From Anaerolineae bacterium (lineage in GTDB: Bacteria > Chloroflexota > Anaerolineae > 4572-78 > J111): a stretch of DNA of 64,000 bases. Shown here piece after piece: positions 15,086 through 24,759 of the stretch (its first letter is position 1; each line of letters starts with the position of its first letter). Below the pieces are notes generated by a model. It ran no database searches and had not been told where the DNA came from. It saw only the letters and a list, made by a program, of their open reading frames with translations. The stretch spans positions 60,411 to 124,410 of the forward strand of contig JAHDWA010000026.1 in NCBI GenBank assembly GCA_023382535.1, given 5' to 3'. Both the position numbers and the translations under genes were made by a program.

Positions 15086-16930
15086 TTATTGCACTGTCGC
15101 CAGCGGGTCGGCAAACACGGTGTAAGCCAAGCGATCATTGTGAGGCTGGATAGCCGTTCGTGCGTCTCGCGTCGCTTGCCCGATCGTCTTTCCAGCCAAA
15201 AGGTTATGATAGAACGCTTGGGCGAATTGATAGGCCGCTTTGTCGTGTACCGACCACAGGGGGCCGATGAAGGCAGCCGCCCCGACCTCGATGACGCGCT
15301 GGGCCCAGCCTCCCATGCCGGTCAGGGACAACGCCTGCTGCCCTGTCTGACAAGCGTTCAGGAAAACCAGCGGCTGCCTCAGTCCACAATTGCTTACCCG
15401 GCCGCTGATTTCCCCCGGGGACAGCCACCTCTTCTGTTCCAATAGGATGCGTGAACGGTCAGGATCCGGACTCTCAAACTTCCCGTGTCCGGTAAAATGC
15501 CAACCATCGTATTCTCCCCGGCTGAGCGTTTCCTCCACAGTCAGAAAGGTTGCCGGGATTTGTTCGACCTGCCGCTGATGACCGGCCAGGGAAAATAGGT
15601 AATCCCGCTCATCCTGGGCGTAGGGTAGCCCTGAGTCGGCGGGGCAAATCACTCCTATCCGTTTTAAGCCCAATCCCGGTCGCCGGCCGATCTCTGGAAA
15701 CCAACGGGTCATGACAAAGGCCTCACACAAAAATGGCCCTTCGGTCACCCGGCCATCGTCGTCCTGACCTTGCAGCTTGAGCAATTCCCAGGGAATCCAG
15801 GGTTCGTCTGAAAGCACCTGCACGGTGGTTATCCTGTCACGCAACGCCCACAAGAGTACACGTAAGTTTTCCGGCAAGAGATCCTTGAACAACCTGGCTC
15901 CCTTGAGAGCCATCTTTCTCTGACTCTCGCCGGCCTCGATAGGTAATCCTTCAATGTCCTCAAAAAAGTCCTTAAAGTATTGCAATGGTTCCAGGCGCAA
16001 CCTGACCGGGCCGAAAGACTTCAGGTTGAGATTTAGCTGCGGATCCACAGCCCAGAGACGAAAGATGATTTCCGGCGGTCTGCCCTGGCTTGTGTTTTCG
16101 AAGATAATTAAGGTTAGATCAGGCTGGACCAGGGAGAGCGGGGCCAATCGTTGATCCACGCTGCTGCGCTGTTCAGCCGCCGGCTGGTCTGCGGCGATGA
16201 CAGTAGGGGCCAGGGTGATGGACCCCAGGGATTGTCCCGCCTGGAAACAGAAAACGCGAATTCGACCGGGACCTAGGCCGGTGGCCCGCAGCTTGAACTG
16301 GATGGGGAGCGTTTCCTCCTCCTCGGTGACCGTCAGTTGACTTTCGCCGGGGCCTTCCAGGGCAAACCCTTGCCGGACCTGCACCACAATGTCCAGTTGT
16401 GAACCTAAAGGTACAGCCATAGGCAAACCAGATTGATCGCGCATTTGCTGCGTGAGCCAGACTAGGAGCGAGACCGTCTGCCCCAGGGAAACATACTCAG
16501 GGAAATCCGCCTGGAGTAAGCGGGTAACCGGCCCGGTCTCAATCGTCACACTTTCAGCGTCGCTTCGTCTTCTATCACTAACAGTCGGCGGTTGCGTCAC
16601 GTCGTAGATGCCGATCACACGATCGCCATCCGTAACCACGCAACGTGGTGGAGCGGCTTCGGCATCCGCGTAGGCATCCACATCAGGCGTGGCGGCTTCT
16701 GCTTGCAGTTGCAGCGCATCCACAAGGGTTTGCTCGCCGTCAGCCTGGGCCAGCACGTCGAGAAACTCCTGGGCGGCGTAAAGGTAGTAGTAGGCACTAC
16801 CCTCACCCCAATGGCGCACAACGACGCTAGCTGGCTTCAAACGGTACACTGCCCCAATAGCTTCAGTAGCCATCTGGTCAGCATGGAATAGAGAGAAATC
16901 ATCATTCGCGATTTGATGCAGGTAAATCAT
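15086..16930 (-). CDS. CHAT-domain caspase-like protease without TPRs
   Basis: A 614-residue predicted cysteine protease of the CHAT family (caspase-like clan). The C-terminal domain (about 400-614) carries the catalytic pair: His482 in WHFTGHGKF and Cys527 in VFLNACQTGQ. Two CHAT hallmarks follow, FIGPLWSVHDKAA and a C terminus at LAYTVFADPLATVQ. The N-terminal 390 residues hold mixed beta-rich domains and no TPRs. It shares this organisation with the protein at 36686-38551, for example RVLLWALRDRITTVQVLSDEPWIP against VHTLQITSDEPWIP. GAGGAGGACACTCA precedes ATG 16930. It sits between the TPR-CHAT gene 17009 and the small gene 14664 in one operon. Likely an effector or regulatory protease. 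Confidence 0.88.
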   Translation of the reverse strand: MIYLHQIANDDFSLFHADQMATEAIGAVYRLKPASVVVRHWGEGSAYYYLYAAQEFLDVLAQADGEQTLVDALQLQAEAATPDVDAYADAEAAPPRCVVTDGDRVIGIYDVTQPPTVSDRRRSDAESVTIETGPVTRLLQADFPEYVSLGQTVSLLVWLTQQMRDQSGLPMAVPLGSQLDIVVQVRQGFALEGPGESQLTVTEEEETLPIQFKLRATGLGPGRIRVFCFQAGQSLGSITLAPTVIAADQPAAEQRSSVDQRLAPLSLVQPDLTLIIFENTSQGRPPEIIFRLWAVDPQLNLNLKSFGPVRLRLEPLQYFKDFFEDIEGLPIEAGESQRKMALKGARLFKDLLPENLRVLLWALRDRITTVQVLSDEPWIPWELLKLQGQDDDGRVTEGPFLCEAFVMTRWFPEIGRRPGLGLKRIGVICPADSGLPYAQDERDYLFSLAGHQRQVEQIPATFLTVEETLSRGEYDGWHFTGHGKFESPDPDRSRILLEQKRWLSPGEISGRVSNCGLRQPLVFLNACQTGQQALSLTGMGGWAQRVIEVGAAAFIGPLWSVHDKAAYQFAQAFYHNLLAGKTIGQATRDARTAIQPHNDRLAYTVFADPLATVQ

Positions 16931-17008
16931 TGAGTGTCCTCCTCTACGTATTTATACAAGACTGTCAGAAATGAATTCCCCAGATTAGGAGACTGAGCTC
17001 CCTTGCCT

Positions 17009-20000
17009 CTACACTCCATTCATCGTGAACGCCGCCCAGTAGTAGGGATGTTCAAAAGGCCGAGTAGTTGGATTTTGTTCAACCTGGTAACGATAGCGTT
17101 TCACGAAGTCAAGTAATGCTGCATTATCTTGTGACCGCTGATAGCACTTCTCGGCATACTCCGCCGCTTCTTTGATGCTCATATCGCGTACCCACAATTG
17201 TGCCTCGCGCAACGCCGCTGCCAACCCCATTTTACCCTTCAGATGATTACAATAGAATCGCTCCATCAACAGCGCGGTCGAGAGGTCCGCCACCGCCCAC
17301 AGCGTACTGACCACACCCGGCGCGCCAGCTTGCAAGAAGCCGGCAGGCAGGCCGATGTACTCGTCGGGGGATTGAGAGATATCGGTCAGGCCGGTCTCAC
17401 AGGCGGATAGGGTAACCAGCCGGGCAGTAGCGAGGTCCAGCTTGGAGATAATATCAGCCAGGGTCAGGGGATCACCGTTGTTGCTCCCTGCCAGCAGCAG
17501 CCCGGAGCGCATCGCCTCTTGCCAGTCGTAAAAGCCGTGGCAGGAGAAATGCAAATAGGTGTGCTTTGGTGTTGCTTGGATCAGCGTCTCTCGCGTGGCC
17601 TTCTTCTCGACCAGGGTTTGCGCCGCCGGATCAAACAAGGCAGCGACAGCCTCACCTTCGAAGGGGGTAAAGATTAGGTCGCCAGTCGGGTTGACCACAG
17701 CCAAGAGCGAGGTTCGATGGCGGCGTTGATCTTGGAGACGACGGTGGCTGACGCTGAGGGCGTAGCCGCTAGGGGCGTAGGTGACTGTGTAGTCGTGCAA
17801 AAAAGTGCGTTGCTTCCCATCGACCTCACGCCAGGCAGCATGCACAGGCAACAGACCCAGCCCGCCTTGAGGCATTAACAAGACGGGTGCGTCTTGAGCC
17901 AAACCCAACGCCACCAGCCTGTCGTACACCGGTCCCATCAGCGCGTCCCACAGTTGGCCGGTGAAGGTTTCGATGGCTAACTGCCACGCCTCAAATGTCG
18001 CCCTCGTTTTGCTGTTACGGAAGACCTGGTAAGCCCGTAACCAACCCGGCTTGTCCTCGCTGCCGACGAGCAAGGCGTTCAGGTCGCCATCGGTGAAATC
18101 ATCCAACGGAATAACATTCTCTGCCTCAACCGTTGTGGCTCCATGCCGCAACACAAAGACCGCGCTGCCCTGCGAGGTAACCAGCGGCGCGACCAGCGCT
18201 CCGCCAGGGGGGATCAGGGCCAGGATGCCGGTCAGGTCAAGGCCGGTGGGCATGAAGTTGGGCTCCTCGGCCCGAATGGCCGCAATCAGGTGGTTGAGAT
18301 CAGCTCGAGCCTGGCGCAGAGCTTCGGCCAGTTCTCGATCATCTCGACGGGCCGGGGTGTCAGGTGGCAACCGCACCTCCGCGTCCAGGAGACGGATCGT
18401 TTCCCGCGCCGCCTGCACAGCCTGCTGCTTTTCATCAGGCAGAATTGACAGTTCAACGTCGCTGAGAGCCATAGCCTCATTCAGTATATGGGTTTTGCCC
18501 GCTTCCAGAGTTAACAGGGCAATCGCTGCTCTTCCCTGTTGAATTTGGCAATAGGCCGCGTTGGCGTACAGCCTGCTGGTTTCAGCAACCTCGGCTCGTC
18601 GCCCTGTCTCGGTATAAGCTGCCTCCAATAAAAGCTGTCCTGCTTCAATAGCAGTTTCATAAGCCCGTACCGCCTCAACCCAATGCTGCTTACTAAAATA
18701 TAGGTGACCTAGATTACTTTGAGTATGACGATAATCGGCCGGGACCTCGAGACTTCTCACCTCAAGGGCTTGCTGATAGTAGTCGACGGCTTGCTTAAAG
18801 TTCTTGGCCGGATCACCTCGAACACGCTGTGCATAGGCCAAGGCCATATTGTGCATAATTCCTGCCCATATAGCCGGCATTGCCTCGCGGGTCAGAATTT
18901 CCAAAGCTTGTTGACTGTAGTTGATAGCTTGCTCAATATTGTCTGACCGTTCGCTCCGGATGCGGTCTATATAGGCGTTTGCCAAATTCATCATAATTCT
19001 GGCCCATTCAACCGGCATTGTCTCACGGGAAACTATCCGCCGAGCAGACTGGTAGCAATCAATAGCTTGTTCTATGTTCTCGGCTCGGTCGCCTCGGATA
19101 CGATTCTCATAGGCAAGTGCAAGATTCATCATAGTTCTGGCCCATTGAATCGGCGTTGTTTCACGATCAACCACCTCCAAGGCCCGTTCGTAGTGTTCAA
19201 TGGCTATTTCAATATTCTTCGCCCGGTCGTCCTGGATACGGACTTCATAGGCGTTTGCTAAATTCACGACCGTGTTGGCCCATTCGACTGGCATGGCCTC
19301 GTGGGTTCTCACTTCAAGCACCTGATTATAGTAGTCAATTGCTATTTCAATATTCTCCGCCCGTTCGCCCAGGATGCGGTCTATATAGGCGCTTGCCAAA
19401 TTCATCATTGTTGTGGCCCAATCGATGGGCATAGATTCACGACTTCTCACCTCAAGGGCTTGTCGATAGTAATCGATGGCTCGATCAAGGTTTTTCGCCC
19501 GATCACCTTGGATACGGTTTGCATAGGCGGTTGCCAAGCTGTCTACCGTCATAGCCCAGTCATCCGGCATAACTTCGCGGGTAATAACTTCTAATGCCTT
19601 TTGATAGTGAGCTATGGCCTGCTCGAAATTCCTTGCTCTATCATCACGTAAATTTTCCTGATAGCTGTTGCCTAACTCAGTTTGAATAACTGCCCAGAGT
19701 AGATCATTTTGGTCACGCGATACTAGCTCGAGAGCTCGATGGCACAATTCGATCCGTTTAGGGATATTATCCGGATGGGCTGGCTGAGAAAGCTCGAGGA
19801 GTATGAACCTCAATTCGGCAGATAGGTCCATACTAAAATCTGGCCTGCCTAAACGGGCAGCAGGCGCTGCTTCAAAGCTTTCACCCGAGTAATTTGACGC
19901 GGGTTGTTGATTTCGGAGCAGGTGTGTATATTCTGTGTAGATGTCGCCTAACTCCTGCTTTATTTGTGACCATTCGGTAGGCATCGTCTTTTCAGTTATA

Positions 20001-20992
20001 ATCTCTAAAGATTGCTCATAGTAGAGGATAGCTTGCTTCAAATTGGCCGCACCTTCACCTTGAATCCGGTGTCTGTAAGCGGTTCCTAAACCCCACATAG
20101 TTTTCGCCCATTCTCTAGGCATCCTGGTTCGTGTCCTCACCTCTAAAGCTTCCTGAAGGTGTCCAATCGCCTGTTCTATGTTCTCCGCTCGATCTTCCCG
20201 AATACGTTTTACGTAAGCGCCCGCCAAATTATGCTTGGTATCAGCCCACCTGACGGGCATAGCTGCCCGAGTTCGTACTTCCAAAGCCTGTTTGTAATAG
20301 ACGATGGCTTGCTCCAAGTTTTTCGCTCGATCTCCCTGAATGCGATCTGCATATGCCACGGCCATATTATTCATTACTTCTGCCCACCCCTCAGGCATTG
20401 TCTCACGCGTTATTACCTTTAAAGCTTCTTTGTAATGGTTAATCGCCTGCTCTAAGTTCTCAGATGGGTCTCCATGTGGATTTTTGAAGAAGCTAACTCC
20501 CAATGTACTCTGTAATGTTGCCCAAACTTCGGGGTTCTTTTCCGGCATTATGCTCTTGAGGGCTTGCTGGCACAATTTAATGCGCTTTGGCATATCGTTC
20601 GGATCGGTGAGTTGCGTGATTTCAGCGATTAGGGCTTGCAGGTTAGATGGATGTTCAGTAATGCGATCGATAGGAATATTTTGACCTGCTTTTGATGAAT
20701 TATTTTGGTCTATATGAAGGACTTCCTTGGAGCTGCCCGCAGAGGCTTCTTGCACCCATAGCAACCACGTGACGCTGAAGACTGCCAGCAATCCTAAAGC
20801 CATTGGCGTCAAGGCTTGGAGCAACAAATATCCTACCCCCGCTAATTCTCCCGCAGCAACGAGAGCCAGGAATAATGCACTTCCATTCCTGTAACGTGGA
20901 GACGTAGGGCTACTGTAATCACGGCCAGCAACATACAGCCACCACAGAGCAAAAAGCCATAACACCCAAACAAATACTGATAAATTACTCAT
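17009..20992 (-). CDS. membrane-anchored TPR-CHAT protease
   Basis: A 1327-residue protein. Three hydrophobic segments near the N terminus (about 5-25, 38-60, 62-80) should anchor it in the membrane. About twelve tetratricopeptide units of 42 residues follow in two blocks, each with a (V/I)EWA-type tryptophan and a GDRAxNxEQAI-type helix. The C-terminal CHAT domain has HFSCHGFYDW and LSACETGLTD as catalytic His and Cys motifs and ends YYWAAFTMNGV. ATG 20992 (MSNLSVFVW) was chosen; an in-frame TTG lies 33 bases upstream. It is first in the operon 20992-12035. The TPRs probably hold a partner or substrate. It is the only one of the CHAT proteins here with clear multiple membrane segments. Confidence 0.9.
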   Translation of the reverse strand: MSNLSVFVWVLWLFALWWLYVAGRDYSSPTSPRYRNGSALFLALVAAGELAGVGYLLLQALTPMALGLLAVFSVTWLLWVQEASAGSSKEVLHIDQNNSSKAGQNIPIDRITEHPSNLQALIAEITQLTDPNDMPKRIKLCQQALKSIMPEKNPEVWATLQSTLGVSFFKNPHGDPSENLEQAINHYKEALKVITRETMPEGWAEVMNNMAVAYADRIQGDRAKNLEQAIVYYKQALEVRTRAAMPVRWADTKHNLAGAYVKRIREDRAENIEQAIGHLQEALEVRTRTRMPREWAKTMWGLGTAYRHRIQGEGAANLKQAILYYEQSLEIITEKTMPTEWSQIKQELGDIYTEYTHLLRNQQPASNYSGESFEAAPAARLGRPDFSMDLSAELRFILLELSQPAHPDNIPKRIELCHRALELVSRDQNDLLWAVIQTELGNSYQENLRDDRARNFEQAIAHYQKALEVITREVMPDDWAMTVDSLATAYANRIQGDRAKNLDRAIDYYRQALEVRSRESMPIDWATTMMNLASAYIDRILGERAENIEIAIDYYNQVLEVRTHEAMPVEWANTVVNLANAYEVRIQDDRAKNIEIAIEHYERALEVVDRETTPIQWARTMMNLALAYENRIRGDRAENIEQAIDCYQSARRIVSRETMPVEWARIMMNLANAYIDRIRSERSDNIEQAINYSQQALEILTREAMPAIWAGIMHNMALAYAQRVRGDPAKNFKQAVDYYQQALEVRSLEVPADYRHTQSNLGHLYFSKQHWVEAVRAYETAIEAGQLLLEAAYTETGRRAEVAETSRLYANAAYCQIQQGRAAIALLTLEAGKTHILNEAMALSDVELSILPDEKQQAVQAARETIRLLDAEVRLPPDTPARRDDRELAEALRQARADLNHLIAAIRAEEPNFMPTGLDLTGILALIPPGGALVAPLVTSQGSAVFVLRHGATTVEAENVIPLDDFTDGDLNALLVGSEDKPGWLRAYQVFRNSKTRATFEAWQLAIETFTGQLWDALMGPVYDRLVALGLAQDAPVLLMPQGGLGLLPVHAAWREVDGKQRTFLHDYTVTYAPSGYALSVSHRRLQDQRRHRTSLLAVVNPTGDLIFTPFEGEAVAALFDPAAQTLVEKKATRETLIQATPKHTYLHFSCHGFYDWQEAMRSGLLLAGSNNGDPLTLADIISKLDLATARLVTLSACETGLTDISQSPDEYIGLPAGFLQAGAPGVVSTLWAVADLSTALLMERFYCNHLKGKMGLAAALREAQLWVRDMSIKEAAEYAEKCYQRSQDNAALLDFVKRYRYQVEQNPTTRPFEHPYYWAAFTMNGV

Positions 20993-21055
20993 TGCGTTGC
21001 CTATTCCTAAAGGTAACCAAACCAACCTGACTTCTACTTAACTTTTGGTGCTAGT

Positions 21056-21312
21056 TGAAAAAAGGTCATGAGATGACCTAAACTATCTCTGATGTTCGCC
21101 AAAACATTAAGAGAAGGAAATCCATCTCATGACTACCCTTGATTATTTTATCAAAGAATTATTTCTACCGAGTAGATGATCGCCTCGGCCACCTACCAAG
21201 GTCTTGAAGGTGGACAGGCTAACCACTTTCGGTTTCTGCAACAAGCAAGGCGATTGTAAACACCACCCAGAGAGAAGCTATGTCACCCAAAGATGTACCG
21301 ACAAGTTGCTCC
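21056..21312 (+). other. decayed sequence with cysteine-rich remnant
   Basis: No intact gene is present. One plus frame (about 21207-21350) encodes VLKVDRLTTFGFCNKQGDC and then KHHPERSYVTQRC, with C-x5-C-x-H-H and a later cysteine, resembling the zinc-finger start of some transposases. An upstream frame (MTTLDYFIKELFLPS) ends in a stop. A GGTCATGAGATGACC palindrome lies at about 21063-21077. It is most simply an old transposon remnant. Confidence 0.35.
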
Positions 21313-21373
21313 CTATTGAAACATTCTGTGAGCAACTTGTACAGTTATGATCCATCCGAATGCGATTCCTATG

Positions 21374-21409
21374 CAGAAAGCCATTATTTGTAGCCATCAA
21401 GATGATGTT
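21374..21409. repeat. left end of IS481-type element: 15-bp target duplication plus inverted repeat
   Basis: The direct repeat CAGAAAGCCATTATT (21374-21388) is followed at once by a 21-bp terminal inverted repeat beginning TGTA (21389-21409). Its partner is at 24395-24415, with two mismatches between the two ends. Confidence 0.9.
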
Positions 21410-22525
21410 AGATTTCTCACTTCACATAAATAAGATATACTTGGAGGTATGACCAAAAAACACACCTATTTCCGACCCACCACCGCCCAACAACGTCGCC
21501 TTTTGTTTGAGACCTGGGAAACAACGGGTGACGTTGAAATAGCTTGCCAGCAGGCCCATGTTTGTCTGGCCACCTTTTATTATTGGAAACCCCGGTTTGA
21601 GAGCGGGGGCTATGCCGCCTTGGAAAAACCAGCCAGCCACGCGCCCAAATCACCGCACCAGACCTGCGAACGGATTGAACAGCAAGTCATTGCGCTGCGC
21701 CAAGCCCACCCGACCTGGGGCAAAGAGCGGATCGCGGACGAGTTGGCCAAAGCCAATAACTGGCAACGGGTGATTAGCCCCAACACGGTCAGACGGATTT
21801 TGATCACGGCGGGTCACTGGTCCCAGCCGCCGGCCTCACGCCCAAAAAAAGTTGGGTAGAACCAGTCGTTCGCACGGCGGAGACCCCCGGTCAGACGGTG
21901 AATGTGGACCTGTGTTTTGTGCCCGTCAGTCACGAAATCGAAGTCAAACTGCCGGCGGTCAGCGGCTCATCCGGTCGCTTGGTGGTGGAAAGAACGTCTG
22001 AAAAAGCTGAACCTGACTATCCCGGTCGGGTCTTCGCTGAACCCGACCGAGACTATGCGGATGTCATGGCCGAATTCGTGGCGACTTCCTTGACGACATC
22101 CGCAAAAACTGAGGTTGAACCGCCGGATAATCTCAAGGCCCAAAAACAAGCCTTACGTCAGGAACACCAGCAGTTACGGGATACCCGTCGGCAACTGCGG
22201 CAGCAACGCCACCAAGAAGATGCCGCCTGGAAACAACTCAAACAAGCCCATCGGCAGCAACGCCACCCCGCCTGGAAAACGCTCCGGCAACAACGGCGTG
22301 AGGCTTTGCACCAACGGGAGCAAGAAGATGAGCAGTGGCGGCAAAAGCGGCTGGAGCTGCGCCGGCGAGCTTCGCAGTTCCCTCTGGTCATCGCCTGGCT
22401 GGCCGTTTTGGTCATTGTGGATAATTGCAGTCGGCAATGTCTCGGTTTACCGCTGTTTGTCGCTGGCTCCAGCGTCACTGCCGATATGGTCGTCGCTGCT
22501 TTGGCCGAACTGTTACCGCCTGATT

Positions 22526-24097
22526 GTAACTGCTCAGACATAAGCTTATGTTGAGTTACATCTCTGAAGGTTAACTTGTCAAAATCATCAAAGCCAGCCA
22601 GAATAAAGGGATGAAGTCACTGCCACTACCGCGCGAAGAAGAAATCCGCAGCGCGGTTCGTCAAGGTGAAGCGGCGACGGTTTCGCTGGTGAGCCACTTG
22701 CTTGAAGTAATTGGCCTGCTGGCGGCTCGGGTGCAGGAGTTGGAAGACCAACTGGCTAAAAACAGTGGCAATTCGGGTAAGCCACCCTCCAGTGATGGGT
22801 TAAAAAAGGGACCTCAGCCGCGGAGTTTGCGACAGCGCAGTGGCAAAAAGAGCGGCGCGCAAGCGGGTCATGCAGGGCATCGCCTGGAAATGGTAGTTCA
22901 GCCCGATCAGGTGGAAGTGCATCGGGTCCAGCAATGTGGACATTGTCAGCTGGCTCTGGCTGACCAGCCGGCCGAAGGAGTGGCCCAACGCCAGGTTTTT
23001 GAGTTGCCCCCGTTGCGACTGGTGGTGACCGAACACCGGGTCGAAATCAAGGGATGTCCCCATTGTGGGACAACGACGCAGGCTCAGTTTCCCGAGGGGG
23101 TGACGCAACAGACCCAGTATGGGCCGGGCTTCAAAGCGTTGTTAGCCTATCTGAACCAGCAGCAATTCATTCCCCTGGAACGGGTGAGCGAGTTTTGTGC
23201 GGAAGTCTTCCAGCAAGTGGTGGGGGAGGGTACGATTGTCTCGGCCACGGAGCAAGTCGCCCGCCAGGTGGAACCGGTCAATGAGCAGGTCCGGCAGCAC
23301 TTGATCGAGACGGACGAGACAGTTCATTTCGATGAAAGCGGGCTGCGGGTGGCCCAAAAGCTGCACTGGGTGCATTCGGCCAGTACGGCCCGGGTCACGC
23401 TTTATCATCTGGACCCCAAACGGGGGCAAGTAGGGATCGACCGGGCCGGGATTTTGCCTCATCGCCCTGGCCCTAGTATGCACGACGATTGGCCCGCTTA
23501 CTATGGTTACACCGAGGCTCGCCATGCCGCCTGCAACAGTCACCACTTGCGGGAATTGCTCTTCCTGGCAGAACGTTACCCTCAGCCCTGGGAAACGGCC
23601 ATGATCAAGCTGTTGCTGGAGATGAAAGAAGCCGTCGCCACGGCTAAAGCCCAGGGACTAACCCAATTGCCCCCCACCTCCCTCACCGCCTTTGAACGCC
23701 GTTATGAGAACTTGATTGAGCAAGGCTTACGCCTCAACCCAGTGCCCGAAAAGCCGCCAGGGAAACGAGGCAAAGTGAAACAACCTCCGCCCAAGAATTT
23801 GCTGGACCGCTTGAAAACCCATCAGCGGGCCGTGCTGGCCTTTATGTACGATTTTAAGGTGCCGTTTGACAACAATCAGGCCGAACGGGATATTCGCATG
23901 GTCAAGCTCAAGCAGAAAATCTCTGGTTGTTTCCGCTCGCAAGAGGGAGCTAAGGTCTTCTGCCTCATCCGTGGTTATTTATCAACCGCTCGGAAGAACG
24001 GTGTGGGTGCTTTGGAAGCGTTAAGATTGGCTCTGACCGGTTCACCCTTCGTCCCTGATTTCTTTCCTGTTGCTACGCAGAAAGTCTGAGCAGTTAC
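22526..24097 (+). mobile_element. IS66-family element, single-gene type
   Basis: The ends are GTAACTGCTCAGAC (22526-22539) and its inverse GTCTGAGCAGTTAC (24084-24097). They are flanked by an exact 8-bp duplication GCCTGATT (22518-22525 and 24098-24105). An 8-bp duplication and GTAA ends are diagnostic of IS66. The 1572-bp element has only the large transposase gene, lacking tnpA/tnpB, like the ISBst12-type subgroup. The host reading frame is restored exactly when it is removed, so the insertion is recent. Confidence 0.93.
22611..24089 (+). CDS. tnpC: IS66-family transposase TnpC
   Basis: A 492-residue DDE transposase. An N-terminal leucine-rich helix (about 25-50, LLEVIGLLAARVQELEDQLA) is followed by the family segment NSGNSGKPPSSDGLKK. 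Next comes a zinc-binding region with CGHC and CPHCG pairs. The catalytic core has Asp in HFDESGLRV, Asp in MHDDWPAYYGY and Glu in DNNQAERDIRMVKLKQKISG. It ends with the usual C-terminal segment (FRSQEGAKVFCLIRGYLSTARKNG, quoted here only as a position marker in the last 70 residues). Length is normal and no break was seen, so the element should be functional. It starts 85 bases inside the left end. Confidence 0.95.
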   Translation: MKSLPLPREEEIRSAVRQGEAATVSLVSHLLEVIGLLAARVQELEDQLAKNSGNSGKPPSSDGLKKGPQPRSLRQRSGKKSGAQAGHAGHRLEMVVQPDQVEVHRVQQCGHCQLALADQPAEGVAQRQVFELPPLRLVVTEHRVEIKGCPHCGTTTQAQFPEGVTQQTQYGPGFKALLAYLNQQQFIPLERVSEFCAEVFQQVVGEGTIVSATEQVARQVEPVNEQVRQHLIETDETVHFDESGLRVAQKLHWVHSASTARVTLYHLDPKRGQVGIDRAGILPHRPGPSMHDDWPAYYGYTEARHAACNSHHLRELLFLAERYPQPWETAMIKLLLEMKEAVATAKAQGLTQLPPTSLTAFERRYENLIEQGLRLNPVPEKPPGKRGKVKQPPPKNLLDRLKTHQRAVLAFMYDFKVPFDNNQAERDIRMVKLKQKISGCFRSQEGAKVFCLIRGYLSTARKNGVGALEALRLALTGSPFVPDFFPVATQKV

Positions 24098-24394
24098 GCC
24101 TGATTTACAGTTTTTGATTTCAGATCGGGGGGTGCATTTCACAGCCAAAGTTTTTCAAGAGTTGGCTGACACCCACCAATTTATTCACGTTTTGATTGCC
24201 CGCCACCGCCCCCAATCCAACGGCATTGCCGAACGATTGGTGCGTACCCTTAAAGAGTGGCTTAAAGATAAGACCTGGTCTGATGACCAGCAACTAGCTG
24301 AACTGTTAGTGGAGTTCCTGACTTACTACAATGACCGCCCTCACCAAAGCCTTGACGGTCTCTCCCCTAACGAGTTTGCCAGGCGGGTTTCTCG

Positions 24395-24430
24395 AACATC
24401 ATCTTGATGATTACACAGAAAGCCATTATT
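24395..24430. repeat. right end of IS481-type element: inverted repeat plus 15-bp target duplication
   Basis: The inverted repeat (24395-24415) is the inverse of 21389-21409 with two mismatches. It is followed directly by the second copy of CAGAAAGCCATTATT at 24416-24430. Confidence 0.9.
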
Positions 24431-24759
24431 ATTTGGGATCTATGTATTGTTGAGGGATTTGATGACTTCATGTATACAGCGAAACTAATTACAAAAATCA
24501 CCATAGCAATGGCTACCATGAATCCGGCTCCGGTAAAGCCTATTCCTATTTCAAAAACTGTAGATAATGTGAGTAACACGCCACAAATCAACCCTAAAAC
24601 GAATGACACCACATAGGAAGCAATGGGCATTTCACGTTCCTCCTCTGCCGGTAAATAGTAGCATGGCTGTCCTCAACTGGTTAGCCCTGTTACACACCCA
24701 CAAATGCTCCACAAATAAACCCTAAAGCAAGGGCACTTTGGATCAGTTTTTTGTTTTGC

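Larger units (their letters stand above)
21449..24407 (+). pseudogene. IS481-type DDE transposase, split by a -1 frame change and by IS66 insertion
   Basis: The first part (21449-21859) holds helix-turn-helix segments (DVEIACQQAHVCLATFYYW, GKERIADELAKANNW). At CCCAAAAAAAG (21841-21851) the reading shifts by -1. The second part (to 22525) has the first catalytic Asp in VNVDLCFVP and later VIVDNCSRQCLGLPLF. Between them is an unusual arginine/glutamine-rich coiled-coil insertion of about 100 residues. After the IS66 element the same frame continues at 24105: DLQFLISDRGVHF (second Asp) and SNGIAERLVRTLKEWL (Glu). The catalytic triad is complete once the pieces are joined. The A7 run could allow programmed slippage as in IS3 elements, or be a mutation. 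In its present state the gene is broken by IS66. Confidence 0.85.
21389..24415 (+). mobile_element. IS481-type insertion sequence (contains nested IS66 element)
   Basis: Terminal inverted repeats of 21 bp start with TGT. An exact 15-bp target duplication flanks them. A DDE transposase gene fills the interior. All three fit IS481, whose duplications reach 15 bp. Without the nested IS66 element and one copy of its 8-bp duplication the element is 1447 bp. It interrupts a small membrane-protein gene and is oriented against it. Confidence 0.88.
21313..24630 (-). pseudogene. small membrane-protein gene interrupted by IS481-type element
   Basis: The gene starts at ATG 24630 (GGAGGA seven bases upstream) and reads about 70 codons with two hydrophobic segments (VVSFVLGLICGVLLTLST and FMVAIAMVIFVISFAVYM). 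It runs into the IS481-type element at 24415. Removing the element and one copy of the 15-bp duplication lets the frame continue through CIGIAFGWIITVQ to a stop at 21313-21315. The parent protein was thus about 88 residues with three membrane helices. It follows the 161-residue gene 24760 and was probably the end of the CHAT operon. Function unknown. The interruption is certain; whether the truncated form is made is not known. Confidence 0.8.
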
